Shown piece by piece: positions 41,981 through 51,636 of a stretch of DNA of 64,000 nt (positions are counted from its first letter, which is position 1; every line of letters begins with the position of its first letter). The notes beneath the pieces were generated by a model, which ran no database searches, was not told where the DNA came from, and saw only the letters and a program-made list of their open reading frames with translations. The position numbers and the translations under genes were made by a program. The DNA lies in contig JAITLO010000029.1 of assembly GCA_031277855.1 (NCBI GenBank), positions 56,574 to 120,573 on the forward strand. The letters are read 5' to 3'. The stretch comes from Acidovorax sp. Lineage in GTDB: Bacteria; Pseudomonadota; Gammaproteobacteria; Burkholderiales; Burkholderiaceae_C.

Positions 41981-43792
41981 TTATTTGCCCCAGCTGTCCT
42001 TCAAGCCCGTGATCTTGTTGAAGACCGGCTTGGCCGCGCTGTGGTCCTTGCGGTCGGCCACAAAGTAGCCAAAGCGCTCGAACTGGAACTTGTCATCCGC
42101 CTGGGCGGCCTTGAGCGAGGGCTCCACATAGGCGGTGACCACTTTCAGGCTGTCAGGGTTCATCAGTGCCAGATAGTCCTTGCCGCCGGCATCCGGCTGG
42201 GCATCGGTGAAGAGGCGGTCATACAGGCGCACTTCGGCTTGCACGCCGTCGGCCACGCCCACCCAGGTGATGGCGGCCTTGACCTTGACGGCATCGGCGC
42301 CGGGCGTGCCGCTCTTGGTGTCGGGCACCACGGTGGCCAGCACCTTGGTCACATGGCCGTCGGCGTCTTTTTCACAGCCCGTGCACTCGATCACATAGCC
42401 GCCCTTGAGGCGCACCTTGTTGCCGGGGAACAGGCGCTTATAGCCCTTGGGGGGCACTTCGGCAAAGTCCTCGCGCTCGATCCATACCTCGCGGCCCAGG
42501 CTGAAGTGGCGCTCAGGCACCGCCTCGCCTTCACCGTGGTGGGGCAGGGCGGGCAGGCTGCAGGCTTCCAGGTGGTCGGCATTGCCAAACACCTCGGCCC
42601 AGTTGCTCAGCTCCAGCTTCACCGGGTCCAGCACCACCATGGCGCGGTGGGCCTGGCTTTCCAGGTCTTCGCGCAAACAGCCTTCCAGCGTGGCGTAGTC
42701 GATCCAGCTGTAATCCTTGGTCACGCCAATGCGTTCGCAGAAGTTGCGGATGGAGGCCGGCGTGAAGCCACGGCGGCGCAGGCCGAAGATGGTGGGCATG
42801 CGCGGGTCGTCCCAGCCGGTGAGCAGCCCGCTGTCCACCAGATGCTTGAGCTTGCGCTTGCTGGTGACCACATAGGTCAGGTTCAGACGCGAGAACTCGT
42901 ACTGGCGCGGTTGGGGGGCACCAATCAAGCCACCTTCGCGCAAATGGTCCAGCAGCCAGTCGTAGAACGGGCGCTGGTCTTCGAACTCCAGCGTGCAAAT
43001 GCTGTGGGTGATGTGTTCCAGCGCATCTTCAATCGGATGCGCAAAGGTGTACATCGGGTAGATGCACCATTGATTGCCCGTGTTGTGGTGCTCTGCATGG
43101 CGCACACGGTAGATGGCCGGGTCGCGCAGATTGATATTGGGCGCAGCCATATCGATCTTGGCGCGCAGCACGGCGGCGCCGTCTTCCAGCTTGCCTGCCT
43201 TCATATCGGCAAAGCGCTCCAGGTTCTCCGCCACGGAGCGGTCGCGGAAGGGGCTGTTCACGCCGGGGCGGCCAAAGTCGCCACGGTTGGTCTTCATGTC
43301 CTCGGCCGATTGCTCGTCCACATAGGCCACACCCTGCTCAATCAGGTAGACGGCCGCGCGGTACATGAAATCAAAGTAATTGCTGGCGAAGTACAGGTTC
43401 TCGTGCCCGTCTGCATCTTTCCAGTCAAAGCCCAGCCAGTGCACGGCCTCGATGATGGCGTCCACATATTCCTGGTCTTCCTTGACGGGGTTGGTGTCGT
43501 CAAAGCGCAGGTGGCAGGTGCCGCCAAAGTCGCGCGCCAGGCCAAAGTTCACGCAGATGGACTTGGCGTGGCCCACGTGCAGATAGCCATTGGGCTCGGG
43601 CGGAAAGCGGGTACGAATCTTGGCCTCATCCACCTGGCCTTGCTGGTGGTGCTGGGCATCGCCGGGCGTGCCACCCCAGCGGCGCTGGGCGTGGGTGCCT
43701 TTTTCCAGGTCGGTTTCGATGATCTGGCGCAGGAAGTTGGTGGGCTTGACGGCTTCCGGCGCGTTGTTATTGGTGTTGGCAGGGGTGCTCAT
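41981..43792 (-). CDS. glnS: Glutaminyl-tRNA synthetase
   Basis: 603 residues. Class I motifs: RFPPEPNGYLHVGHAKSI holds the HIGH-like sequence HVGH, and the KMSKS loop appears as VTSKRKLKHLV. Also IEQGVAYVDEQSAEDM, GAPQPRQYEFSRLNLTYVV (partly), and the C-terminal anticodon-binding barrels. About 20 N-terminal residues precede the core (NFLRQIIETDLEKGTH). Charges tRNA-Gln directly, so this organism does not depend solely on the amidation route. ATG 43792. Confidence 0.97.
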   Translation of the reverse strand: MSTPANTNNNAPEAVKPTNFLRQIIETDLEKGTHAQRRWGGTPGDAQHHQQGQVDEAKIRTRFPPEPNGYLHVGHAKSICVNFGLARDFGGTCHLRFDDTNPVKEDQEYVDAIIEAVHWLGFDWKDADGHENLYFASNYFDFMYRAAVYLIEQGVAYVDEQSAEDMKTNRGDFGRPGVNSPFRDRSVAENLERFADMKAGKLEDGAAVLRAKIDMAAPNINLRDPAIYRVRHAEHHNTGNQWCIYPMYTFAHPIEDALEHITHSICTLEFEDQRPFYDWLLDHLREGGLIGAPQPRQYEFSRLNLTYVVTSKRKLKHLVDSGLLTGWDDPRMPTIFGLRRRGFTPASIRNFCERIGVTKDYSWIDYATLEGCLREDLESQAHRAMVVLDPVKLELSNWAEVFGNADHLEACSLPALPHHGEGEAVPERHFSLGREVWIEREDFAEVPPKGYKRLFPGNKVRLKGGYVIECTGCEKDADGHVTKVLATVVPDTKSGTPGADAVKVKAAITWVGVADGVQAEVRLYDRLFTDAQPDAGGKDYLALMNPDSLKVVTAYVEPSLKAAQADDKFQFERFGYFVADRKDHSAAKPVFNKITGLKDSWGK

Positions 43793-44009
43793 AGGGTGAA
43801 GATTGTAGGCGGGAGGCTATGGCCTTGCCGTGGCGTCCTCGCTGCAGCGGGGTGGGAGCGCACTTTTCCAGTCAAGAAACGTTAAGAAACAAAACTATCA
43901 AGTCTGATGACATCCAAATACAGAGCTGTCGCGTTGAATGCTCAAGTGAAGGGCATGGTCACCAGGCCGCTGCCCGCCTCCACCGTATTCCAACGAGGAG
44001 ATCGTATTG

Positions 44010-44342
44010 ATGTGGAAGAACCCCATTCCTGCCTTGCTCGTTGCAGCAACCGCTTTGACCGGGGCCATGGGCATGGCACATGCCGGTAATGTGACCTGGT
44101 CAGTCGGCATACAGGCCGGCCCACCTGTGGTCTATGGCCCGCCCCCTGTGTATATGGCACCGCCGCCGGTGTATGTCGCGCCCCCACCTCCGGTTTATTA
44201 CGCACCACCGCCCCGTGTGGTGTACGGCCCGCCCCCTGCGGTGATGTGGGGCCCCGCTCCGCCCCCACCGGGCTGGCGTCACCATCACCACCGCCGGCAT
44301 GACCGCGGTGACTGGGATGGGGGTGGCCGCTACCGCCGCTGA
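44010..44342 (+). CDS. Exported Pro/Tyr/His-rich small protein
   Basis: 110 residues from ATG 44010, with GAGGAG nine bases upstream. Cleavable signal (IPALLVAATALTGAMGMAHA). The mature part repeats PPPVY-type units (YGPPPVYMAPPPVYVAPPPP) and ends in WRHHHHRRHDRGDWDGGGRYRR (in part), a His/Arg-rich tail. Similar small secreted PPPVY/HH proteins are common in beta-proteobacteria; function unknown, with metal binding or surface structuring possible. Preceded by glnS on the other strand. Confidence 0.8.
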   Translation: MWKNPIPALLVAATALTGAMGMAHAGNVTWSVGIQAGPPVVYGPPPVYMAPPPVYVAPPPPVYYAPPPRVVYGPPPAVMWGPAPPPPGWRHHHHRRHDRGDWDGGGRYRR

Positions 44343-44470
44343 CCCTGGTTGAGCAGGTGCAGGGCGGGCAGCAATGCTGTGGCCTGCTCCAATGCCGGCA
44401 CAGCGTCAGCCGTGAGCCTGTACATGCCTGCCTGGCAACGCATAATCCTCCGCAATTGCAGGAGTGATGC

Positions 44471-44917
44471 ATGCCTTCCACTATTTTTGTTCTCAATGGC
44501 CCCAATCTGAATCTGCTGGGCACGCGCGAGCCAGCAGTCTATGGCGCCGATACCTTGGCCGACGTCCAGGCACTGTGCGAGCAAGCCTGTGCCCGCCATG
44601 GTCTGACCCTGCGCTTTCACCAAAGCAACCATGAAGGCCAGTTGATCGACTGGATTCACGAGGCCGGCCGCCTGCATGCACAGGGCCAGTTGGCGGGCCT
44701 GGTGTTCAACGCCGGCGCCTATACCCACACCAGCGTGGCGCTGATGGATGCCGTCAAGGGTACGGGCGTGCCGCTGCTGGAGCTGCACATCAGCAATGTG
44801 TTTGCGCGCGAGGCTTTCCGCCATCACTCCTATCTGTCGCCGGTGGCGCGGGCCGTCATGTGCGGTCTGGGCGTGCGTGGCTATGCCCTGGCCATTGATG
44901 CGGTAGCGAGTTGGTAA
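44471..44917 (+). CDS. aroQ: Type II 3-dehydroquinate dehydratase
   Basis: 148 residues. LNGPNLNLLGTREPAVYG holds the Tyr-containing active-site lid region (YG), then HQSNHEGQLIDWIHEA, NAGAYTHTSVALMDA and LELHISNVFAREAFRHHSYLSPVARAVMCGLGVRGY (in part) with the catalytic His. Dodecameric enzyme of the shikimate pathway turning 3-dehydroquinate to 3-dehydroshikimate. In Burkholderiales it usually precedes accBC, which is not the case here; ATG 44471 with GGAG upstream. Confidence 0.97.
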   Translation: MPSTIFVLNGPNLNLLGTREPAVYGADTLADVQALCEQACARHGLTLRFHQSNHEGQLIDWIHEAGRLHAQGQLAGLVFNAGAYTHTSVALMDAVKGTGVPLLELHISNVFAREAFRHHSYLSPVARAVMCGLGVRGYALAIDAVASW

Positions 44918-44954
44918 GCGCCACACACAGCAGTCTGGGTTGGCCTTTTTGTGG

Positions 44955-45923
44955 ATGAGATGCCCCGTGTCCGAAACCGTTTTTGAATCCGACGCCAGCC
45001 TGCCCGCGCTGGGCTGGAGCGATACCTCCGAAGCTTTGGAGGCTATGGCCGCAGGCCTGCTGCAATCCTCCGAGGTGGAGCAGGTGCTGGCTCTGGGCCA
45101 ACGTGTGGCCCATCCCCATGGCAGCGGTCACACCGTGCTGCACCACTGGAAACCCAGGCAATCCAATGGCCAGGCGCCGGTGGTGCTGCTCCATGGCGGC
45201 AGTGGTAGCTGGACGCACTGGGTGCGCAGCATAGGCCCGCTGACCGAGGCCGGCCATGATGTCTGGGCCGTGGATCTGCCAGGCTTTGGCGATTCCGACC
45301 CCGTTGCAGGTGCCCACGATGCCGACGGCCTGATCGAACCGCTGGGCCAGATGCTGGAGGCCTTATTCCCCCAGCAACCGGTGCAACTGGTGGGATTTTC
45401 CTTTGGCGGCATGACCGCAGGCATGCTAGCTGCGGCCTTTCCCCATGTGGTGCAGCAACTGGTCATCGTCGGGGCGCCTGGCATAGGCCTGAGCGCCAAA
45501 CACCCTTTCAGACTCAAGGGCTGGCGCCACCTGAAGTCACCCTATGCCCAGTTGCAGCACCATGTCTTCAATCTGGGCGAGCTGATGCTGCGCGACACAC
45601 AAGCCATCACCCGCGACACCGTGGCCCTGCATGTGACCAATGTGCAACGCGACCGCCTGCCGCGCCGGCGTATCTCCAGCACCGATATTCTGCTGAGGTC
45701 GCTGCAGCAGGTGGATTGCCCCGTCACCGCCATTTATGCCGAAGGGGATGCGCTTTACCCCGGTCTGCTGGGCGAGGTGGAGCATTTGCTGGCCGCCAGC
45801 GCCCGTGATTTTCGGGGGCTGCACCGTGTGGCCGATGCCGGCCACTGGGTGCAATACGAGGCGCCCGAAGCCGTGCATGCCTTGCTGCTGCCCATGCTGG
45901 AGCGCAGGCCGGAAGCAGGCTGA
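44955..45923 (+). CDS. Alpha/beta hydrolase
   Basis: About 322 residues from ATG 44955; a GTG at 44967 (VSETVFESD) is an equal alternative. Oxyanion region LLHGGSGSWTHWVRSIGPL, nucleophile elbow VGFSFGGMTAGM with the catalytic Ser, and the C-terminal His in DAGHWVQYEAPEAV. Resembles the meta-cleavage-product hydrolase or general esterase type; no ring-cleavage gene is adjacent apart from the DODA-like dioxygenase 1.5 kb on. Substrate open. Ends 11 bases before arfB. Confidence 0.85.
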   Translation: MRCPVSETVFESDASLPALGWSDTSEALEAMAAGLLQSSEVEQVLALGQRVAHPHGSGHTVLHHWKPRQSNGQAPVVLLHGGSGSWTHWVRSIGPLTEAGHDVWAVDLPGFGDSDPVAGAHDADGLIEPLGQMLEALFPQQPVQLVGFSFGGMTAGMLAAAFPHVVQQLVIVGAPGIGLSAKHPFRLKGWRHLKSPYAQLQHHVFNLGELMLRDTQAITRDTVALHVTNVQRDRLPRRRISSTDILLRSLQQVDCPVTAIYAEGDALYPGLLGEVEHLLAASARDFRGLHRVADAGHWVQYEAPEAVHALLLPMLERRPEAG

Positions 45924-45934
45924 AAGAGCAGGCC

Positions 45935-46339
45935 ATGCGCTGGCAGTTGCAAGAAGACGAAGTCAGCTGGACCGCCATACGCGCACAGGGTGCGGGCGGC
46001 CAGAATGTGAACAAGGTCGCAAGTGCCGTGCACCTGCGGTTTGATGTGGCAGCGTCTTCGCTGCCCGATATGCTGAAAGCGCGGCTGCTGGCGCGCTGCG
46101 GCCATGACCAGCGCTTCACCCTGGATGGCGTCATCGTCATCAAGGCCCAGGCCCACCGCACGCAGGAGCGCAATCTGCAAGACGCCATGCAGCGTCTGCA
46201 GGAGCTGCTGGCCGAGGCGGCCCACACCCCCAAGGCCCGCAAGGCGACCAAGCCCACGCGCGGCAGCCAGCGCCGCCGCGTGGAGGGCAAAAAACGCGAT
46301 GGCGAAACCAAGGCCGGACGGCAAAAACTACGTATTTGA
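45935..46339 (+). CDS. arfB: Alternative ribosome-rescue factor ArfB
   Basis: 134 residues. The class I release-factor GGQ motif appears as QGAGGQNVNKVASAVHLRFD, followed by a lysine/arginine-rich C-terminal tail (KARKATKPTRGSQRRRVEGKKRDG, in part) which, in E. coli ArfB (YaeJ), enters the empty mRNA channel. It releases peptides from ribosomes stalled without a stop codon. Probably co-transcribed with the preceding hydrolase. Confidence 0.95.
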   Translation: MRWQLQEDEVSWTAIRAQGAGGQNVNKVASAVHLRFDVAASSLPDMLKARLLARCGHDQRFTLDGVIVIKAQAHRTQERNLQDAMQRLQELLAEAAHTPKARKATKPTRGSQRRRVEGKKRDGETKAGRQKLRI

Positions 46340-46542
46340 GAGCTGCAAACGCCCAGCTGTAATGCGTTGCAAGCTCAATTCAATGCATTTTTGCAGTCCT
46401 TTCGCCAGACTGCGATTGCTTGGGTATTTGGAACAATATGTAGCGGTAAGACCACCTAGTGCCAAGCTGCCAGCGCCCCTACATTCAAGCAGTCGGCCGC
46501 CTGGTGCCTGTTGCGTGCCCAGGCCTTGTTGAAAGCCTTGCC

Positions 46543-47424
46543 ATGACTGCCTCTCAGACTGCCCCCGCCGCCACCCGCGCTGTCAGCGTTCTTGCACAGC
46601 GCCTGCCGGCTCTTTTTGTCTCCCACGGCTCGCCCATGTTTGCGCTGGAGCCCGGTCACACCGGTCCGGCCCTGACCCAATGGGGCACACAACTGCGGGC
46701 CGCATTCCCTGGCCTTCGGGGCGTGGTGGTGATGTCGCCGCACTGGATGAGCCGGGCGCTGGAGATCATGGCTGCATCGCAGCCTGCCACATGGCATGAC
46801 TTTGGTGGCTTCCCGCCTGAGCTCTATGCCTTGCAATATCCCGCGCCAGGTGCACCCGCGCTGGCCCAGCAGGTGGCAGCGCTATTGCAAGCTGCCGGCC
46901 AACAGCCGCGGCTGAACCCTGAGCGCCCCATGGACCATGGGGCCTGGGTGCCGTTGATGCATCTGTTTCCCGAGGCCGATGTGCCCGTAGTCCAGATCGC
47001 CTTGCCTGCCGATGCCGGGCCGGCCGCGGTCTACGCTTTGGGGCAGGCCCTGCGCCCGCTGCGCGATGAGGGCGTGCTGCTGCTGGGCTCGGGCAGCATG
47101 ACGCACAATCTGCGCGACTTTATGACCGGCAACCGTGCGGGCCTTTCCTATGTGCAGGCTTTCAGCCGTTGGATAGAAGAGCGCGTCAGCGCCCATGACA
47201 CCGCAGCCTTGCTGGACTGGCAGCGGCAGGCGCCCGAAGCCCTGCGCGCCCACCCTTCGGATGAGCATTTTCTGCCGCTGTTTTTTGCCCTGGGCGCAGC
47301 GGGCCCGGGGGCCGAGGCCGACTACCTCAGCCGCGAGGTGATGTATGACTTTCTGGCCATGGATAGCTTTGCGCTACAAGACCCCAGCGCATCTGCAGGA
47401 GCCCCGGCGCAGCCGTTACAGTGA
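46543..47424 (+). CDS. ygiD: DODA-type extradiol ring-cleavage dioxygenase
   Basis: 293 residues from ATG 46543. Metal-binding His residues are in VSHGSPM, MSPHWM and DHGAWVPLMHLFPEA, with a late His in SDEHFLPLFFALGA. This is the LigB/DODA (YgiD, 4,5-DOPA dioxygenase) arrangement. It may open catechol rings such as DOPA; many bacterial members have no settled substrate. Twenty-seven bases before the carboxylesterase start, possibly one transcript. Confidence 0.9.
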   Translation: MTASQTAPAATRAVSVLAQRLPALFVSHGSPMFALEPGHTGPALTQWGTQLRAAFPGLRGVVVMSPHWMSRALEIMAASQPATWHDFGGFPPELYALQYPAPGAPALAQQVAALLQAAGQQPRLNPERPMDHGAWVPLMHLFPEADVPVVQIALPADAGPAAVYALGQALRPLRDEGVLLLGSGSMTHNLRDFMTGNRAGLSYVQAFSRWIEERVSAHDTAALLDWQRQAPEALRAHPSDEHFLPLFFALGAAGPGAEADYLSREVMYDFLAMDSFALQDPSASAGAPAQPLQ

Positions 47425-47451
47425 AGCTTTGCCGCACCACGAGAGCGTTTG

Positions 47452-48135
47452 ATGGACACACCCGCATTGCCACTGTCTTTGTCACTGCCACTGAGTGGCT
47501 ATATCCGACCGGCCCAGGCCGCACCCCAAGCGGCCTGGCTGCTGGTGCTGATGCATGGCGTGGGCAGCAATGCCCAGGACTTGTTCAGCCTGGCTCCCTA
47601 TGTACCGCCCCAGTTCCATGTGCTCAGCCTGCAAGCGCCCTATGCCATGGGGCCGGATGCGTTTGCCTGGTTCCAGTTCAGCGTCAACCCCGATGGCAGC
47701 CGCAGCATTGCGGCCGACCAGGAGCTGCACAGCCGCGCCCTGGTAGCCCAGACGGTGGAGCAGGCGGCCCAGCAACTGGGCGTGCCACCCGAGCGCGTGA
47801 TAGTGGGCGGCTTTAGCCAGGGCGGCATCATGAGCCTGAGCCTGCTGCTGACCCAACCCGCGTTGCTGCATGGCATTTGCGTGTGGCACAGCCGCCTGCT
47901 GCCCGAGGTCTTGCCGGAACAAGTGGACTCCGCGCAGCTGGCCGGCCGCCAGGTGTGGCTGAGCCACGGCACCGAGGACAATGTCATCCCCCTGCGCAGC
48001 GCCCACCAGACCCGCGACCACCTCACGCCCATGCCTGTGGCACTGCGCTACCGCGAATACCCCTGCACCCACACCATCCACCAAGATGAGCTGCGCGATT
48101 GCGTGCAGTGGCTGCAGGAGCTGACGCAGGCCTAA
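47452..48135 (+). CDS. Phospholipase/carboxylesterase family hydrolase
   Basis: 227 residues from ATG 47452 (a TTG just before it is possible). LLVLMHGVGSNAQDLF is the oxyanion loop; the nucleophile is in VGGFSQGGIMSLSL; the catalytic Asp and His fit HGTEDNVIPL and TIHQDELRDCV. This is the YpfH/acyl-protein thioesterase-like family acting on short acyl esters or lysophospholipids. Cytoplasmic, no signal. Likely co-transcribed with ygiD. Confidence 0.88.
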   Translation: MDTPALPLSLSLPLSGYIRPAQAAPQAAWLLVLMHGVGSNAQDLFSLAPYVPPQFHVLSLQAPYAMGPDAFAWFQFSVNPDGSRSIAADQELHSRALVAQTVEQAAQQLGVPPERVIVGGFSQGGIMSLSLLLTQPALLHGICVWHSRLLPEVLPEQVDSAQLAGRQVWLSHGTEDNVIPLRSAHQTRDHLTPMPVALRYREYPCTHTIHQDELRDCVQWLQELTQA

Positions 48136-48188
48136 GCGTGTGACGTCGCCCCGTCACACCACCATCTCGGACATCGCCAGCGCGCAAG

Positions 48189-48755
48189 ATGCAGTTCATT
48201 GAGCATTACCTTCCTGCATTCCAGTTTCGGGAGCAGCATTTCATCATCGCAGACGCTTCGCCTAGACAACTGTTGGAGGCTGTATTGCTCCCCGGTGCGA
48301 CAGAAGATCCGTGGGCGAAGCGTTTTATCCGGCTGCGTGAGCTGCCTGACCGTGCGCTGGGTTGGATGGGGGCAAAAAGTAGCCTGCAACACCGGCCTGC
48401 CTTTGGCCTGGATGACTTCATGCATTTGGGCGCAGACATGGAGCGTGAACTGGCGTTCGGCTTGGTGGGGCGCTTCTGGCAGCGTGACTATGGCCTGGTG
48501 CGCCTGGCTGCGCCACAAGCGGAATTTGCACCGTACCTGGAGCCGAATTTGGCGAAGCTGGTGCTCAATTTCAGCGCTGAAATGCTGCCCAGCGGTAGAA
48601 CACGGTTGATGACGGAGACCCGGGTGTACTGTTCCGATGCCCAAGCCCTGTACCGCTTTACACCTTACTGGTGGCTGATTCGTCCTGTCAGTGGTTTGAT
48701 TCGGCGCCGCCTGCTGGCACGTATTCGGGGTCTGGCTGAAGCACGAGGTATCTGA
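48189..48755 (+). CDS. DUF2867-like protein
   Basis: 188 residues. Hallmarks are an Asp/Arg-rich middle and the end FTPYWWLIRPVSGLIRRRLLARIRGLAEA (in part), which is the closing signature of DUF2867 proteins. N-terminal half (FIIADASPRQLLEAVLLPG) fits the same family. No signal or membrane segment; function unknown. It lies between the carboxylesterase gene and the ssu transport genes, in the opposite direction to the latter. Confidence 0.75.
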   Translation: MQFIEHYLPAFQFREQHFIIADASPRQLLEAVLLPGATEDPWAKRFIRLRELPDRALGWMGAKSSLQHRPAFGLDDFMHLGADMERELAFGLVGRFWQRDYGLVRLAAPQAEFAPYLEPNLAKLVLNFSAEMLPSGRTRLMTETRVYCSDAQALYRFTPYWWLIRPVSGLIRRRLLARIRGLAEARGI

Positions 48756-48831
48756 TGGGTCTTCATGGCCCTGCGGCTGTTTGCTGTTGAGGCAGACGCT
48801 GCTGCGCCGTAAGGAGATCGTAAACACGCTC

Positions 48832-49620
48832 TTAAGCCGTGGTGACAATGCCTTCTCTGACTTGCGCAACACCGTGAATTTTTTGGGGCTGCAGCAAGCG
48901 TTGCAAGATGCGCTGCGCAATGGCGGACAGGGCGGGATCGCCATGGCTGCGCGGGCGGGGCAGATTGATGCGTTCATCCCAGGCAATGCGGCCGGCCTCG
49001 ATCAGCACCACCCGGTCGGCCAGGGTCACGGCCTCTTGCACATCGTGGGTGACCAGCAGGGCGGTAAAGCCGCGCTGCTGCCACAGGCCTTCGATCAGGT
49101 GGTGCATTTCCATGCGGGTCAGCGCGTCCAGCGCGCCCAAGGGCTCGTCCAGCAGTAGCAATTGCGGCTGGTGTACCAGGGCACGCGCCAGAGCGGCACG
49201 CTGGCGCTGGCCGCCGGAAAGATGGGCCGGCCAGTCCTGGGTGCGCTCGGCAAGCCCCACCTGCTCCAGCAGTTGTACCGCCACCGCATGCTGGCTGCTG
49301 GGCAGGCCCAGCAGCACGTTGTCCAGCACGGTGCGCCAGGGCAGCAAGCGGGCTTCCTGGAACATGATGCGGGCCTGGGTGTTCAGCCCGTCGATGGGTT
49401 GGAGGTCTTGGTCTAATTGGCCCTGGCTGGGTTGTTCCAGGCCGGCCACCAGGCGCAGCAGCGTGCTTTTGCCACAGCCGCTGCGCCCGACAATGGCGAC
49501 AAACTCACCGGGCGCTATATCGAGGTTCAAGGCATGCAGCACCTCGCGCTGGTCAAAGCTTTTGCTGACAGCCTGGGCGCGCAGGTGCACGCCTTGGGAG
49601 GAGGAAGAAGTCATAGACAT
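48832..49620 (-). CDS. ssuB: Aliphatic sulfonate ABC transporter ATP-binding protein
   Basis: 262 residues. Walker [13 protein letters not shown]-loop [12 protein letters not shown] signature [15 protein letters not shown], Walker [13 protein letters not shown], and switch His in [10 protein letters not shown]. The FQEARLLPW and [15 protein letters not shown] forms are typical of the SsuB/TauB nitrate-sulfonate-taurine group. Last gene of ssuABC on the minus strand, 45 bases after ssuC. Confidence 0.94.
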   Translation of the reverse strand: MSMTSSSSQGVHLRAQAVSKSFDQREVLHALNLDIAPGEFVAIVGRSGCGKSTLLRLVAGLEQPSQGQLDQDLQPIDGLNTQARIMFQEARLLPWRTVLDNVLLGLPSSQHAVAVQLLEQVGLAERTQDWPAHLSGGQRQRAALARALVHQPQLLLLDEPLGALDALTRMEMHHLIEGLWQQRGFTALLVTHDVQEAVTLADRVVLIEAGRIAWDERINLPRPRSHGDPALSAIAQRILQRLLQPQKIHGVAQVREGIVTTA

Positions 49621-49665
49621 GGAGCGTGAAGTGGCGGGTAGGGCGCAGAGGCCGTAGAAGGCGGG

Positions 49666-50580
49666 TCAGCCTCTGTAGCTGGGGTGCCAGCGCAGCCACC
49701 AGCGCTCCAGGCTGCGCGCCAGCACATCGGCCACTTTGCCCAGCAAGGCATAGAGCAGCACGCCCACCAGCACCACATCGGTCTGCAGAAACTCGCGGGC
49801 ATTCATAGTCATATAGCCAATGCCGGCCTGGGCGGAAATGGTTTCGGCCACGATCAAGATCACCCACATCAGCCCCAGCGCAAAGCGCAGCCCCACCAGA
49901 ATGGAGGGCAGCGCGCCGGGCAGGATGATGCTGCGGTACAGCGCCCAGCGCGACAGACCATAGCTGCGGCCCATCTCGATCAACTGCGGGTCGACATTGC
50001 GTATGCCGTGAAAGGTGTTGAGGTAGATGGGAAAGAACACCGACACCGCAATCAAAAACAGCTTGGCGGATTCGTCAATGCCAAACCACAGAATCACCAG
50101 CGGAATCAGCGCCAAGGCCGGTACGTTGCGCACCATCTGGATGCTGGAGTCGAGCAGGGTTTCAAAAAACCGTACCGAACCGGTGAGCAGGCCCAGGGCC
50201 AGACCCAGGCCACCGCCAATGGCCAGCCCGCTCAGTGCGCGGCCACTGCTGACCTTCACATGCGCCCACAGCTCTCCTGATGCAGACAAGGCCCATGCTG
50301 CGCGCCCCACATCCATGGGAGAGGGAAGAATGCGCGAGGGCAGCCAGCCCAGTGCAGACGCAGCTTGCCAGGCCAACAACAAAAGCAGGGGTAGCAGCCA
50401 CGGGAGCAGCGCATGGGCCAGGCCAGCCAGCGGCTCCCCCAACCAGCGCAGCGCTTGCAAGATGGTCTGGGACGGCGGTGCGGTACGGTGCAATGGTTGT
50501 AGAGGGGCAGCCCTCTGGTGCGAGGTGCCCAGTGAGGAGGGGGAGCCCTGGATCCGCAGCGAATGCAAGGTGGCTGGCAT
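49666..50580 (-). CDS. ssuC: Aliphatic sulfonate ABC transporter permease
   Basis: 304 residues with a 60-residue poorly conserved start. About six membrane helices (first at LLPWLLPLLLLLAWQAAS). The ABC coupling segment is EMGRSYGLSRWALYRSIILPGALPSILVGLRFAL (in part), with the G-R-x-x-G EAA-loop pattern, and LMWVILIVAETISAQAGIGYM is typical of SsuC. 42 bases after ssuA. Confidence 0.93.
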   Translation of the reverse strand: MPATLHSLRIQGSPSSLGTSHQRAAPLQPLHRTAPPSQTILQALRWLGEPLAGLAHALLPWLLPLLLLLAWQAASALGWLPSRILPSPMDVGRAAWALSASGELWAHVKVSSGRALSGLAIGGGLGLALGLLTGSVRFFETLLDSSIQMVRNVPALALIPLVILWFGIDESAKLFLIAVSVFFPIYLNTFHGIRNVDPQLIEMGRSYGLSRWALYRSIILPGALPSILVGLRFALGLMWVILIVAETISAQAGIGYMTMNAREFLQTDVVLVGVLLYALLGKVADVLARSLERWWLRWHPSYRG

Positions 50581-50622
50581 GGCAACTCCGGTAAAAGGTC
50601 GAAGGGATTCCGTAGCCGGTGC

Positions 50623-51636
50623 TCAGGGCTTGCTGGGCAAGATGGCGTCTTGCACCTTGATGGGCTTGGGTATGAGCTTTTGGGCGTAGAAGGTGTCGGC
50701 CACTTTTTGCTGTTGGGCCACGATGTCGGCGGTGATGGGCTGGGCATTGAATGCAGAGCGTTGCAATGCCAGCTCCACCACATCCACCGGCAGACCTTGC
50801 AAAGGTGCAATCAGCTCGGCTGCCTGGCGCTGGTGGCTTTTCAGCCAGCGGCCTTGCTCCACCGCATCGGCAAACAAGGTCGCAATCACCTGGGGGTTCT
50901 TCTGAACAAAGCTGCGCTCGCCCAGGTAGTAGGAATAGTTGGGCGCCACACCGTTGCTGCCATTGGCCAGCACGCGGGCGCCTGTGGCTTTTTCTGCGGC
51001 CGCTTGAAACGGCTCCCAAATGGCCCAGGCATCTACGCTCTTGCTTTCAAAGGCGGCGCGGCCGTCGGCAGGGGCCAGGTAAATGGGCTGAATATCAGAG
51101 GGCTTCAGACCATGTGTTTCCAGCAGGCGTAGCAACAGGTAATGCACATTGCTGCCCTTGTTCAGTGCTATTTTTTTACCCTTCAAATCGGCGACGGAGC
51201 GAATCGGGGAGTCCTGGGTCACCAAAATAGACTCTGCCAGCGGGGCGGCAGGGTCATAGCCAAAATAAACAAACTGCGCCCCGGCGGCCTGGGCAAATAT
51301 GGGCGGAGCCTCGCCCACAAAGCCCACATCGATGGCACCCACATTCAAGCCCTCCAGCAATTGCGGGCCAGCGGGAAACTCCACCCATTTGACGGCAAAG
51401 CCCTGGGCCTGGAGTTTTTTCTCCAGACTGCCCTGGGCGCGCTGCAGCACAAAAAGGCTGGCGGATTTTTGAAAACCTATGCGCAGCGTTGCTGGGCTCT
51501 GCGCTTGGGTGGGGGCGCAGACCAGCAGGCTCAGGGTAAGCAGGCCTATCCATCGAGGAAATAGGCGGCACAGCAGCGATGTCAGTGCTGTTGCCAAGCG
51601 GGTAGCTACAGCGTGGGGAGCGGGATAAAGCAACAT
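50623..51636 (-). CDS. ssuA: Aliphatic sulfonate-binding periplasmic protein
   Basis: 337 residues. A long N-terminal region with signal LLTLSLLVCAPTQAQ ends near residue 46. Mature part: LRIGFQKSASLFVLQRAQGSLEKKLQA (in part), DVGFVGEAPPIFAQAAG, KKIALNKGSNVHYLLLRLLETHGL (in part) and SVDAWAIWEPFQAAAE, typical of SsuA. It captures C2 or longer alkanesulfonates for uptake via SsuBC. ATG 51636 with AAGAGG upstream. First gene of the minus arm. Confidence 0.95.
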   Translation of the reverse strand: MLLYPAPHAVATRLATALTSLLCRLFPRWIGLLTLSLLVCAPTQAQSPATLRIGFQKSASLFVLQRAQGSLEKKLQAQGFAVKWVEFPAGPQLLEGLNVGAIDVGFVGEAPPIFAQAAGAQFVYFGYDPAAPLAESILVTQDSPIRSVADLKGKKIALNKGSNVHYLLLRLLETHGLKPSDIQPIYLAPADGRAAFESKSVDAWAIWEPFQAAAEKATGARVLANGSNGVAPNYSYYLGERSFVQKNPQVIATLFADAVEQGRWLKSHQRQAAELIAPLQGLPVDVVELALQRSAFNAQPITADIVAQQQKVADTFYAQKLIPKPIKVQDAILPSKP

